6,276 nucleotides of DNA from the NCBI GenBank assembly GCA_045531335.1, contig JAZSDU010000010.1, positions 1 through 6,276 of the forward strand, given 5' to 3'. The notes under the pieces were generated by a model that saw nothing but the letters and a program-made list of their open reading frames with translations, was not told the origin of the DNA and did not search any database. The stretch is from CAG-452 sp045531335 (lineage in GTDB: Bacteria; Bacillota; Clostridia; TANB77; CAG-508). Both the position numbers and the translations under genes were made by a program. Shown in pieces: positions 1-5,467 of the stretch (position 1 is the stretch's first letter; every line of letters starts with the position of its first letter).

Positions 1-59
1 CGATGAGACCATTGGGATGGCTAAGTCCGAATCAAAAATTAGCAGAATATTTAATGTAA
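1..59 (+). mobile_element. C-terminal end of an IS481-like transposase (partial)
   Basis: The frame running through base 3 reads MRPLGWLSPNQKLAEYLM and then stops at TAA 57-59. The two bases before it would complete a codon ending in CG, for example Pro. An xPMRPLxWLSP ending is what I recall for the C-terminus of clostridial IS481/IS3-like DDE integrase-core transposases; this is recognition from memory, not a search. The catalytic DDE residues lie outside the window, so activity cannot be judged. It is in the same orientation as the transposase start at 6245, which looks like the same family. Family assignment is moderately sure; that it is a transposase end is fairly sure. Confidence 0.6.
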
Positions 60-110
60 AGTAAAAACGCAGTCAAAGGTTTTGGTATTTCAAACCATAT
101 ATTTTTTAAT

Positions 111-125
111 AAAGTGTGACATATG
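111..125. repeat. Probable right terminal inverted repeat of the left IS copy
   Basis: The segment AAAGTGTGACATATG lies about 55 bases after the transposase stop. Its reverse complement, CATATGTCACACTTT, matches the sequence upstream of the right-hand transposase (ATATGACACAAT at 6154-6165) at 10 of 12 positions. This is the pattern expected of the two ends of one element type. The exact tip (121 or 125) and any target duplication cannot be fixed from one end of each copy. Confidence 0.45.
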
Positions 126-170
126 TTTGACTAACCTACATTATATATAAAACTTAATATGAAAATTTAT

Positions 171-199
171 TTGACATTTAATGGAAAAGATAGTATAAT
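171..199 (+). promoter_or_regulatory. Consensus sigma-A promoter for a short RNA
   Basis: TTGACA at 171-176 and TATAAT at 194-199 are both perfect consensus hexamers with a 17-base spacer. The predicted start is near base 206. It lies just outside the probable IS end, so it belongs to the flanking DNA and not to the element. Only about 85 bases separate the predicted start from a strong terminator (250-289), and no open frame with a ribosome site lies between, so the promoter appears to drive a small RNA. Confidence 0.75.
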
Positions 200-205
200 A
201 TAAGC

Positions 206-289
206 AACTTATAAGTTGATGAAAATCGGCAATCGTCATAAGAATAAGAAAGAGATAGTAACTGCAATTTACTATCTCTTTTTTTGACT
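206..289 (+). ncRNA. Candidate small RNA (about 85 nt), function unknown
   Basis: The transcript is defined by a consensus promoter and an intrinsic terminator about 85 nt apart. It starts with a short dyad (AACTTATAAGTT, 207-218) followed by an unstructured part and the terminator hairpin. A 22-codon frame from ATG 219 runs into the terminator but has no ribosome site, so I do not call it a protein. The RNA converges on the small gene at 299-394, and the two transcripts would overlap in the shared terminator. That is the layout of type I toxin-antitoxin pairs in Firmicutes, but the peptide opposite is not a typical membrane toxin. The existence of the RNA is inferred, and its function is unknown. 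Confidence 0.5.
250..289. terminator. Strong intrinsic terminator, probably bidirectional
   Basis: AGAGATAGTAA at 251-261 pairs perfectly with TTACTATCTCT at 269-279 around a 7-base loop; flanking A and T bases extend the stem by about two pairs. The plus strand continues into a run of T to 285. On the minus strand the stem is followed by T-rich TTTCTTATTCTTAT, so it can also end the small gene that runs from 394 to 299. Confidence 0.85.
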
Positions 290-298
290 AGTTATGTA

Positions 299-394
299 CT
301 AATCTTCGGCCTGACTACTTTGTTCATTAGTTTCTTTTTGTTTTTCTTCAAAAAGTTTTTCAACTAATTTCCAAATAATATCGGCATATGTCAT
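299..394 (-). CDS. Small 31-residue protein, function unknown
   Basis: The minus strand reads an ATG at 394-392, 31 codons and TAG at 301-299. The peptide begins MTYADIIWKLVEKLFEEK and ends in a polar, acidic tail (EQSSQAED). The first 20 residues form an amphipathic helix with I6, I7, L10, V11, L14 and F15 on one face and Lys/Glu on the other; there is no hydrophobic span long enough for a typical membrane segment. The ribosome site AAAGGGGTG (409-401) is strong and 6 bases from the ATG. A TATAAT box lies 48 bases upstream of the ATG, on the minus strand. I do not recognise the family. The good initiation signals and dedicated promoter and terminator support a real gene; the convergent small RNA suggests possible RNA-level control. 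Confidence 0.6.
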   Translation of the reverse strand: MTYADIIWKLVEKLFEEKQKETNEQSSQAED

Positions 395-441
395 AAGTAT
401 CACCCCTTTCCCAAAGATTTCCTTCTAGAAAGGATAGAAAT

Positions 442-470
442 ATTATACATGCTATTTTGACAAAACACAA
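442..470 (-). promoter_or_regulatory. Promoter for the 31-residue small gene
   Basis: Read on the minus strand, TATAAT (447-442) is a perfect -10 box. A weak -35 candidate, TTGTGT (470-465), lies 17 bases upstream. The predicted start near 435 leaves a leader of about 40 bases before the ATG at 394. The -35 box is poor, so strength is uncertain. Confidence 0.5.
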
Positions 471-508
471 TACAATTTCCAAAAAATGTAAAATGATTTA
501 ATTAAAAA

Positions 509-536
509 TATCTATTTACTTTGATTTCATTATAAT
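509..536 (+). promoter_or_regulatory. Probable promoter of the flavodoxin-tex operon
   Basis: A perfect TATAAT at 531-536 lies about 34 bases before the start codon at 570. No good -35 box exists at 16-18 bases; the best is TATCTA around 509-514. TTTACT at 515-520 is too close. The -10 box is convincing, the rest is not. Confidence 0.45.
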
Positions 537-569
537 ATAAAATAGTAAAGTCTAAAGGAGAGTGAAGAT

Positions 570-1166
570 ATGTTAGTTGTAGGATTAAATGGAAGTCCAA
601 ATAGAAATGGAAACACAGCATTTTTATTAAATGAATTAAAGAAACACATAGAAGAATTAGGTGGGGAATTTGAAATTATAGATGTACAATCTGCTGTTTT
701 AGATTGTAAGCATCCATTTTGTATGGATTGTGTAGAAGCTTGTGATCAAAAATGTATGAAAGGTACAAAATTAGAGGAGGCATATAATAAAATTACTAAA
801 GCAGATGCTGTAATTATAGCAAGTCCAGTATATTTTGGGACAGTATCGGCACAATTAAAATGCTTTTTTGATAAATCTAGATATATAAGGGTGCAGAAAA
901 AATGGGTAGGTAAAATTGGTGCTGCAGTTACAGTGGGTGCATCTAAATATGGTGGGCAGGAACTTACAGGAAATACTATACAAAGTATGCTTATGGTACA
1001 TGGATTTGATATAGTAAATGATGGGTTTGAAGAGTTTGATGCTGGGCATTTTGGTGTAAATGCACAAAAACCTGCAAATGAAGATAGATATGCAATTAAA
1101 AGAGCAAAAGTATTAGCGCACAGAATAGTTGATAGCGTAAATAAAAGAGAGGTAAACAATGGATAA
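570..1166 (+). CDS. Flavodoxin-like NAD(P)H:FMN reductase / iron-sulfur-flavoprotein-type protein
   Basis: This 198-residue cytoplasmic protein has the flavodoxin fold of the NADPH-dependent FMN reductase family. GLNGSPNRNGNTAFLL (residues 5-20) is the FMN phosphate-binding loop, and ASPVYFGTVSAQLKCFFDKS (about 84-103) is the second flavin-contact segment. Between them lies a cysteine cluster, C46, C51, C54, C58 and C62, in the place where iron-sulfur flavoproteins carry their 4Fe-4S ligands. Their classical spacing (CX2CX2CX4-7C) is not exactly met, so a cluster is possible but not proven. The likely role is electron transfer or reduction of flavin, quinone or small organic substrates in an anaerobe; the physiological substrate is unknown. 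The ribosome site AAAGGAG (554-560) sits 9 bases before the ATG. Its last 8 bases overlap the start of tex, indicating one operon with translational coupling. Confidence 0.85.
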   Translation: MLVVGLNGSPNRNGNTAFLLNELKKHIEELGGEFEIIDVQSAVLDCKHPFCMDCVEACDQKCMKGTKLEEAYNKITKADAVIIASPVYFGTVSAQLKCFFDKSRYIRVQKKWVGKIGAAVTVGASKYGGQELTGNTIQSMLMVHGFDIVNDGFEEFDAGHFGVNAQKPANEDRYAIKRAKVLAHRIVDSVNKREVNNG

Positions 1167-3306
1167 GATAACTGGAATTATAGCAAAAGAACTAGAAGTA
1201 AAAGAGTATCAAGTTCAAAATACAATAAAATTAATAGATGATGGAAATACTATTCCATTTATAGCACGTTATAGAAAAGAAGCAACTGGAGGACTTAGTG
1301 ATGAAACTTTAAGAACTTTAGGAGAAAGACTTACATATTTAAGAAATCTTGAAAAAAGAAAAGAAGAAGTAACAAATTCAATAGAAGAACAAGGTAAATT
1401 AACAGATGAGTTAAAAGCTCAAATTGAAAAAGCAATTACACTTGCAGAAGTTGAAGATATATACAGACCATATAGACAAAAGAAAAGAACAAGAGCTACA
1501 ATAGCAAAAGAAAAAGGTTTAGAACCTCTTGCAACAATTATATATTTACAAACAGATAAAAGAACAATAGAAGAAATTGCATCAGAATTTATAAATGAAG
1601 AAAAAGAAGTTTTAACAGTAGAAGATGCTATAAATGGAGCAACAGATATAATTGCAGAAAATATTTCAGATGTAGCAGAATATAGAAAAAGAATCAAATC
1701 TATGTGTTATAGAGAAGGATTTATAAAAACAAAAGCTACAAATGAAGAAGAAAAATCAAGTTATGAAATGTATTATGATTTTTCAGAAGGTATAAATAGA
1801 ATTCCTAGCCATAGAATTCTTGCAATAAACAGAGGAGAGAAGGAAAAATTCCTTAAGGTAAAGTTAGAAAAACCAGATGAAAAAATAATAGAATATATAT
1901 CAAGAGATGTAATAAAAGGAAATACTGCTTTTACAGATATTTTGAATACTGCAATAGAAGATAGTTATAAAAGACTAATTGAGCCATCTATAGAAAGAGA
2001 AATTAGAAGTGATTTAACAGAAAAAGCAGAAGAAAAAGCAATAAAAGTTTTTGGGCAAAATGCAAAACAACTTTTACTTGGAAGTCCAATAAAAGGTCAA
2101 ACAGTTATAGGGTTTGACCCAGCATATAGAACAGGATGTAAAATTGCTGTAATTGATGAAACAGGTAAAGTTTTAGATACAAATACTATTTATCCAACAG
2201 CACCACAAAATGATGTAGAAGGAAGTAAAAAAGTATTAGTAAATTTAATTAATAAATATGATGTAGATATGATTGCAATAGGAAATGGAACAGCCTCAAG
2301 AGAATCAGAAATGTTTGTTGCAGATACTATAAAAGAAGTGGAAAAACAAATTCATTATGCAATAGTAAGTGAAGCAGGAGCTTCTGTATATTCTGCATCA
2401 AAACTTGCAACAGAAGAGTATCCAGATATAAATGTATCTTTGAGAGGAGCAATATCTATTGCAAGAAGATTACAAGACCCACTTGCAGAACTTGTAAAAA
2501 TAGATCCAAAAGCAATTGGTGTTGGTCAATATCAACATGATGTTAATCAAAAGAGATTAGCAGAAAGCCTAGAAGGTGTAGTAGAAGATAGTGTAAATAG
2601 TGTAGGCGTAGATGTAAATACTGCAACACCATCACTTCTTACATATGTATCAGGATTAAATAGTTCAATAAGTAAAAACATTGTAAAATACAGAGACGAA
2701 AACGGTAAATTCAAAAACAGAAAAGAATTATTAAAAGTAGCAAAACTAGGTAAATCAGCATATGAACAATGTGCAGGATTTATAAGAATATATGATGGAG
2801 ATAATCCATTAGAAATAACAGCAGTTCATCCAGAAAGCTATGAAGTAGCTGAAAAGCTTTTAGATAAAATCGGATATGCAAAAAATGATTTAAAAGACAA
2901 ACAAAAATTAGAAGAAATAAGAACTAAACTTGCTGATATAAATTTAAAAGAAATAAAAGAAACTCTTGGAGTAGGTGAAATGACATTAAAAGATATAATA
3001 GCAGAATTGTCAAAACCAGGAAGAGATCCAAGAGAAGAAATGCCAAAACAAATATTAAGATCTGATGTACTAAAATTTGAGGACCTAAAAGAAGGAATGA
3101 CATTAACAGGTACAGTAAGAAACGTAATAGACTTTGGAGCATTTGTAGACATAGGAGTAAAACACAACGGATTAGTACATATTTCAGAAATGAGCAATAA
3201 CTATGTAAAAAATCCATCAGACATAGTATCAGTTGGAGATATAGTAAAAGTTAAAGTAATAGGAATAGATACAGAAAAACAAAAAGTAAAACTAAGTATG
3301 AAATAA
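1159..3306 (+). CDS. tex: Tex-family RNA-binding transcription accessory protein
   Basis: This 715-residue cytoplasmic protein has the full length and domain order of Tex (bacterial Spt6 relative). The N-terminal helical region carries the signature IPFIARYRKEATGGL (32-46). A YqgF/RNase H-like domain starts at VIGFDPAYRTGCKIAVID (316-333) and includes IGNGTASRE (374-382) and SEAGASVYSASKLA (404-417). The conserved ARRLQDPLAELVKIDPK (435-451) and GVGQYQHDV (454-462) follow. The helix-hairpin-helix part spans about 480-545, and a C-terminal S1 domain about 643-715 (GTVRNVIDFGAFVDIG, GLVHISEMS). Tex binds nucleic acid and affects transcription and gene expression; its exact duty in Clostridia is not settled. 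The ribosome site AGAGAGG (1146-1152) lies inside the flavodoxin gene, and the start overlaps that gene by 8 bases. A palindrome follows the TAA immediately and may act as terminator. The frame is intact. Confidence 0.95.
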   Translation: MDKITGIIAKELEVKEYQVQNTIKLIDDGNTIPFIARYRKEATGGLSDETLRTLGERLTYLRNLEKRKEEVTNSIEEQGKLTDELKAQIEKAITLAEVEDIYRPYRQKKRTRATIAKEKGLEPLATIIYLQTDKRTIEEIASEFINEEKEVLTVEDAINGATDIIAENISDVAEYRKRIKSMCYREGFIKTKATNEEEKSSYEMYYDFSEGINRIPSHRILAINRGEKEKFLKVKLEKPDEKIIEYISRDVIKGNTAFTDILNTAIEDSYKRLIEPSIEREIRSDLTEKAEEKAIKVFGQNAKQLLLGSPIKGQTVIGFDPAYRTGCKIAVIDETGKVLDTNTIYPTAPQNDVEGSKKVLVNLINKYDVDMIAIGNGTASRESEMFVADTIKEVEKQIHYAIVSEAGASVYSASKLATEEYPDINVSLRGAISIARRLQDPLAELVKIDPKAIGVGQYQHDVNQKRLAESLEGVVEDSVNSVGVDVNTATPSLLTYVSGLNSSISKNIVKYRDENGKFKNRKELLKVAKLGKSAYEQCAGFIRIYDGDNPLEITAVHPESYEVAEKLLDKIGYAKNDLKDKQKLEEIRTKLADINLKEIKETLGVGEMTLKDIIAELSKPGRDPREEMPKQILRSDVLKFEDLKEGMTLTGTVRNVIDFGAFVDIGVKHNGLVHISEMSNNYVKNPSDIVSVGDIVKVKVIGIDTEKQKVKLSMK

Positions 3307-3377
3307 GAGACAAAAAGGGACAGACCCCTTTAGTCTACAAAATTTGAAGACTAAAGGGGTCTGTCCCTTTTTGTCTC
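3307..3377. repeat. Palindromic repeat, copy 1 (GGGACAGACCCC family), also candidate terminator
   Basis: Bases 3307-3336 pair perfectly with 3348-3377, a 30-bp stem with an 11-base loop. It begins on the base after the tex stop codon. Each arm is itself a small dyad: GGGACAGACCC in arm 1 and GGGTCTGTCCC in arm 2, so the DNA can fold as one long hairpin or two short ones. Arm 2's inner dyad, AAAGGG/CCCTTT followed by T, resembles a rho-independent terminator for tex. The same family recurs at 4527-4596. The nested-dyad design resembles REP/BIME-type elements mobilised by Y1 transposases, but no such transposase gene is present in the window. Confidence 0.85.
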
Positions 3378-3410
3378 ACATTTTAATTTTACTTTTCATA
3401 TTATACAAAA

Positions 3411-3418
3411 GAGGTGAT
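3411..3418 (+). promoter_or_regulatory. Ribosome site that favours ATG 3422 over ATG 3429
   Basis: GAGGTGAT matches the 16S anti-Shine-Dalgarno very well. Its GG is 7 bases from ATG 3422, which is ideal, but 14 bases from ATG 3429, the start of the long open frame. The site therefore points to initiation in the other frame, which closes after 19 codons. Confidence 0.7.
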
Positions 3419-3421
3419 TTT

Positions 3422-3481
3422 ATGACATATGAAGAAGTGCAAGAGATACTTCGGTTCAAAGAAAAACATTCCATATCCTAA
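3422..3481 (+). other. 19-codon frame with the best start; probable original N-terminus of the ferritin-like protein
   Basis: ATG 3422 opens MTYEEVQEILRFKEKHSIS and ends at TAA 3479-3481. It overlaps the ferritin-like frame, which is shifted by +1. The peptide looks like an amphipathic N-terminal helix. Removing a single A from the run GAAAAAC (about 3461-3467) would join it to the downstream frame as ...RFKENIPYPKL, which reads as a natural protein start. The alternatives are a real leader peptide, a programmed +1 shift, or a sequencing error in the A-run. Confidence 0.45.
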
Positions 3482-3926
3482 ACTTATGAATATAAGACAA
3501 AATATAAGATATGCAAATTTACTATACGATAATTTTGCAGGTGAGGAAGGAGAATTAACAGCAGTCAATCAATATATTTATGAACATATAGAATTAAAAA
3601 GATACGAAAGTTTTAGCAAAATTTTACTTAGCATTGCAATAGAAGAAATGCACCATTTAGAATTAATAGGAGATTTAATTAAAAGATTAGGTAAAAAGCC
3701 TTATTATATAAATCAAAACCAATGTATGTGGAATGCAAATAATATAAAATATCATTTTAATAATGTATATGACATGCTTTTGTTTAATATTGAATCAGAA
3801 AAGAAGGCTATATTAGGTTATAAAGAAGCAATAAAATACACCCAAAATAAAAGCATTAAAGATTTATTAGAAAGAATAATATTAGATGAACAAACCCACC
3901 TTGAAATTTTTAACAGGTTGAAATGA
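3429..3926 (+). CDS. Ferritin-like di-metal carboxylate protein (start or frame uncertain)
   Basis: The 165-residue frame has the four-helix ferritin-like pattern of rubrerythrin/manganese-catalase/CotJC relatives. Candidate metal ligands appear in order: E42 in ELTAVNQY, E72/E73 with H75/H76 in AIEEMHHLE, E122/E124 in NIESEKKA, and E154 with H157 in DEQTHLE. This is the Glu, ExxH, Glu, ExxH set expected for a di-iron or di-manganese centre. YPKL near residue 16 followed by helix 1 resembles spore-coat and catalase-like members. A role in oxygen or peroxide handling or metal binding is family-level inference. The N-terminus MKKCKRYFGSKK is Lys-rich and unlike the rest; the better ribosome site serves ATG 3422 in another frame, so the true product probably begins there and the gene may be frameshifted. 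It stands alone between palindrome copy 1 and the structured gap. Confidence 0.75.
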   Translation: MKKCKRYFGSKKNIPYPKLMNIRQNIRYANLLYDNFAGEEGELTAVNQYIYEHIELKRYESFSKILLSIAIEEMHHLELIGDLIKRLGKKPYYINQNQCMWNANNIKYHFNNVYDMLLFNIESEKKAILGYKEAIKYTQNKSIKDLLERIILDEQTHLEIFNRLK

Positions 3927-4000
3927 GAGCGTCTGGACGTGAGGTCATAAAATTGCATTTTGATAAAAATGAAATTTTTGCCTCCGTCCTAGCGACTGTC
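3927..4000 (+). other. Predicted three-way-junction RNA/DNA structure, unidentified
   Basis: GGACG (3935-3939) pairs with CGTCC (3985-3989), and GAGG (3941-3944) with CCTC (3981-3984), leaving T3940 bulged. Inside this closing stem are two perfect small hairpins: AAAAT-TGC-ATTTT (3949-3961) and AAAAAT-GAA-ATTTTT (3965-3979). The outer bases (AGCGTCT, AGCGACT) are GC-richer than the surroundings. There is no terminal T-run, so it is not a classical terminator. I do not recognise it as a known riboswitch. It could be a 3' UTR structure of the ferritin-like gene, a small RNA or a dispersed repeat. The rest of the gap to 4187 is AT-rich and holds a short dyad (ATAGTACATACTAT, 4021-4034) and the XRE promoter. 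Confidence 0.4.
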
Positions 4001-4113
4001 AAATGAATAAAGTTGTTAATATAGTACATACTATGAATAAAACTAACACCTAAAACAAAAATTACATATAAAACAAAGGGGAATAAGACTTTTGTAGTAT
4101 TACCTTTAATCAC

Positions 4114-4142
4114 TTTTTGCAAATATGTTCAAATGATATACT
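4114..4142 (+). promoter_or_regulatory. Probable promoter of the XRE regulator
   Basis: TGATATACT (4134-4142) is an extended -10 box (TGn plus TATACT). The -35 region is weak (TTTTTG at 4114-4119, 17-base spacer; TTGCAA at 4117-4122 would leave only 14). Extended -10 boxes tolerate a poor -35. The predicted start near 4149 gives a leader of about 39 bases. Confidence 0.45.
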
Positions 4143-4187
4143 TTTTCTGATAGTAAAATAAACAGTTAAGAAAGCGGGGGAAAGACT

Positions 4188-4529
4188 TTGACTGTTATAA
4201 AAAAGAAAGATATATTAAAAACAATTGGAAATAAAGTACAACAAGCAAGAAGAGAAAAAGGATATACACAAGAATATGTAGCAGAAAAGATAGATAAATC
4301 AGTCGATATACTAAGAAGCATAGAAAATGGAAGAAGTGTAGGAAGTGTAGAAACACTATTAAATATATGCAATATTTTAGATATTACTTTAGATTATATA
4401 TTTATTGATTTGCTAGACAAAAAAGGCGAAATACTAGACAATAAATTATACAAAGATTTTCAAGAATTAAACTTAGAACAAAAAGGACTAATTAATGCAA
4501 TGATTGAGCATATGAAAAAGAGTAAATAG
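4188..4529 (+). CDS. XRE-family (Cro/CI-type HTH) transcriptional regulator
   Basis: This 113-residue protein has an N-terminal XRE helix-turn-helix at about residues 13-72: IGNKVQQARREKGYTQEYVAEKIDKS, then SIENGRSVGSVETLLNICNILDITLDYIF. The recognition-helix region is around 37-48, with the typical xxIExGxRxP-like turn read here as SIENGRS. Residues 73-113 are a Lys/Glu-rich helical tail, perhaps for dimerisation. It acts as a DNA-binding regulator; its target is not apparent, and it may regulate itself. The start is TTG at 4188, preceded by GGGGG (4176-4180) 7 bases away; no ATG lies further upstream in frame. It is a single gene whose stop codon TAG (4527-4529) is the first triplet of palindrome copy 2 and which converges on the E2-like gene. 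Confidence 0.85.
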   Translation: MTVIKKKDILKTIGNKVQQARREKGYTQEYVAEKIDKSVDILRSIENGRSVGSVETLLNICNILDITLDYIFIDLLDKKGEILDNKLYKDFQELNLEQKGLINAMIEHMKKSK

Positions 4530-4596
4530 ACAAAAGGGGACAGACCCCAATAGTCTACAATTTTGTAGACTATTGGGGTCTGTCCCCTTTTGTCTA
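4527..4596. repeat. Palindromic repeat, copy 2 (GGGGACAGACCCC family), between convergent genes
   Basis: Bases 4527-4556 pair perfectly with 4567-4596 (30 bp), and pairing continues inward to leave only about four unpaired bases at the centre; one further A-T pair extends it outward to 4526 and 4597. It differs from copy 1 at four of 30 arm positions, all compensated in the other arm. Each arm holds a nested dyad, GGGG-ACAGA-CCCC or GGGG-TCTGT-CCCC, followed by TTTT on both strands, so it can serve as a bidirectional terminator. Its outermost TAG triplets are the stop codons of both neighbouring genes. Confidence 0.9.
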
Positions 4597-5445
4597 TCTT
4601 ATATCTTGTTTTGGCTCAATTTTTTCTTCTAACAATTCAGGTTTTTTCAAATATCTATAGAATGATTTTAATGCTGTTGCGTAGTAGAAACCATCGCAAA
4701 TTCTTTCATCTGCAACCCATGCAAGTGAAATTGATTTTTCTTGAACAATATCATCATCTTCATAAATATAGCTTTTTTTCTTTTTACCCATTGCTAAAAA
4801 TACACCTGTTGTTCCAAAGTTATATAAATGATGATAAATTGCATCTATTCCAAGAGAACCAACATTTGTTAAAAATGCACTTGTATGGAATGGACTTAAT
4901 TTAATAATAAATTTTGGCATCATTCCATGTTTATCTAAATACATTAAAATATTTACTATTAATTTATATAGCCAATTTGGAACATATGATAAAAATTTTA
5001 CAAGCTTATCTGTATCGTTTTGATTTTCTTTATCTTTATTTTGAAGTATTGTATTATCTAATATTTCTTTTACTTCAAATATGTTTTCAGAACCTGTAAA
5101 AGGTAATTTAATAGTTGTTTCTTCAGCATCTTCTGTCATTCCTTTTTTTATTGCAAGAGAAATATGTATTCCATGTCTTGCATAAGTTCTTCCATCCATT
5201 ATAAATCTATTTAATGCAGGCTTTTCTGCAAGCATTCTTACTAATGCAGCATATATGATATTCATATATGACATTTTAATTCCTTCTTGATCTTTTTTTG
5301 CTATATATTCATCTAAAGTTTTAATAGGAATTTCTTGTGAAAAGTATACGTGAGCATCGCTTCTTTCTTTCATAACATGTGGTATAACCCTAAAAAGTGG
5401 GTCTAATGATTTTATTTTTCTTCCATCTGATCTTAATCCAAACAT
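4594..5445 (-). CDS. 2-oxo acid dehydrogenase E2 / CAT-fold acyltransferase-like protein lacking the catalytic His
   Basis: The 283-residue protein resembles the catalytic core of E2 dihydrolipoyl acyltransferases and chloramphenicol acetyltransferase. DPLFRVIPHVMKERSDAHVYF (15-35) starts the fold, YMNIIYAALVRMLAEKPALNRF (60-81) is the E2-like helix, SAFLTNVGSLGIDAIYHHLYNFGTTGVFLAMG (189-220) is the E2 core segment, and ADERICDGFYY (245-255) occupies the HxxxDG position. The His of HxxxDG is Glu247 here, so classical acyl transfer is doubtful. It has no lipoyl or E1-binding domain and no E1/E3 neighbours, so it is not part of a normal dehydrogenase complex. Residues 152-190 are hydrophobic and may contact membrane. 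The start is the ATG at 5445, because AAAGGAGA (5458-5451) is 6 bases upstream; an in-frame TTG at 5481 would add 12 residues across the promoter. Its substrate is unknown. Confidence 0.75.
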   Translation of the reverse strand: MFGLRSDGRKIKSLDPLFRVIPHVMKERSDAHVYFSQEIPIKTLDEYIAKKDQEGIKMSYMNIIYAALVRMLAEKPALNRFIMDGRTYARHGIHISLAIKKGMTEDAEETTIKLPFTGSENIFEVKEILDNTILQNKDKENQNDTDKLVKFLSYVPNWLYKLIVNILMYLDKHGMMPKFIIKLSPFHTSAFLTNVGSLGIDAIYHHLYNFGTTGVFLAMGKKKKSYIYEDDDIVQEKSISLAWVADERICDGFYYATALKSFYRYLKKPELLEEKIEPKQDIR

Positions 5446-5450
5446 AATTA

Positions 5451-5458
5451 TCTCCTTT
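5451..5458 (-). promoter_or_regulatory. Ribosome site fixing the start of the E2-like gene at 5445
   Basis: Read on the minus strand, AAAGGAGA ends 5 bases before ATG 5445-5443. It rules out the longer TTG start at 5481, whose N-terminal codons would be made of the ribosome site and -10 region. Confidence 0.85.
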
Positions 5459-5467
5459 ATCTTTTCA

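Noticed and set aside
219..287. 22-codon frame MKIGNRHKNKKEIV... inside the small RNA
   Set aside because: There is no ribosome site before the ATG, and its C-terminal half is encoded by the terminator stem and T-run.
746..1159. Minus-strand frames opposite the flavodoxin and tex genes (also 1419-1697, 2838-3217)
   Set aside because: They are low-complexity reverse frames of well-supported genes, without ribosome sites.
3910..4122. Minus-strand frame of 70 codons with a hydrophobic stretch (KVLFPFVLYVIFVLGVSF)
   Set aside because: It starts at TTG with no ribosome site, overlaps the end of the ferritin-like gene and runs through the three-way-junction structure; hydrophobic chance frames are common in AT-rich DNA. 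A small membrane protein is not wholly excluded.
3927..4187. Riboswitch upstream of the XRE gene
   Set aside because: The three-way junction matches no riboswitch consensus I know (guanidine, fluoride, preQ1, SAM) and lies upstream of the predicted XRE promoter.
3307..4596. Palindromes considered as CRISPR repeats or attachment sites
   Set aside because: There are only two copies, over 1.1 kb apart with genes between them, and no spacer regularity, cas genes or integrase are seen.
4590..5099. Plus-strand frames opposite the E2-like gene (4590-4904 and 4914-5099)
   Set aside because: They are antisense to a gene with clear family similarity, promoter and ribosome site, and have no initiation signals of their own.
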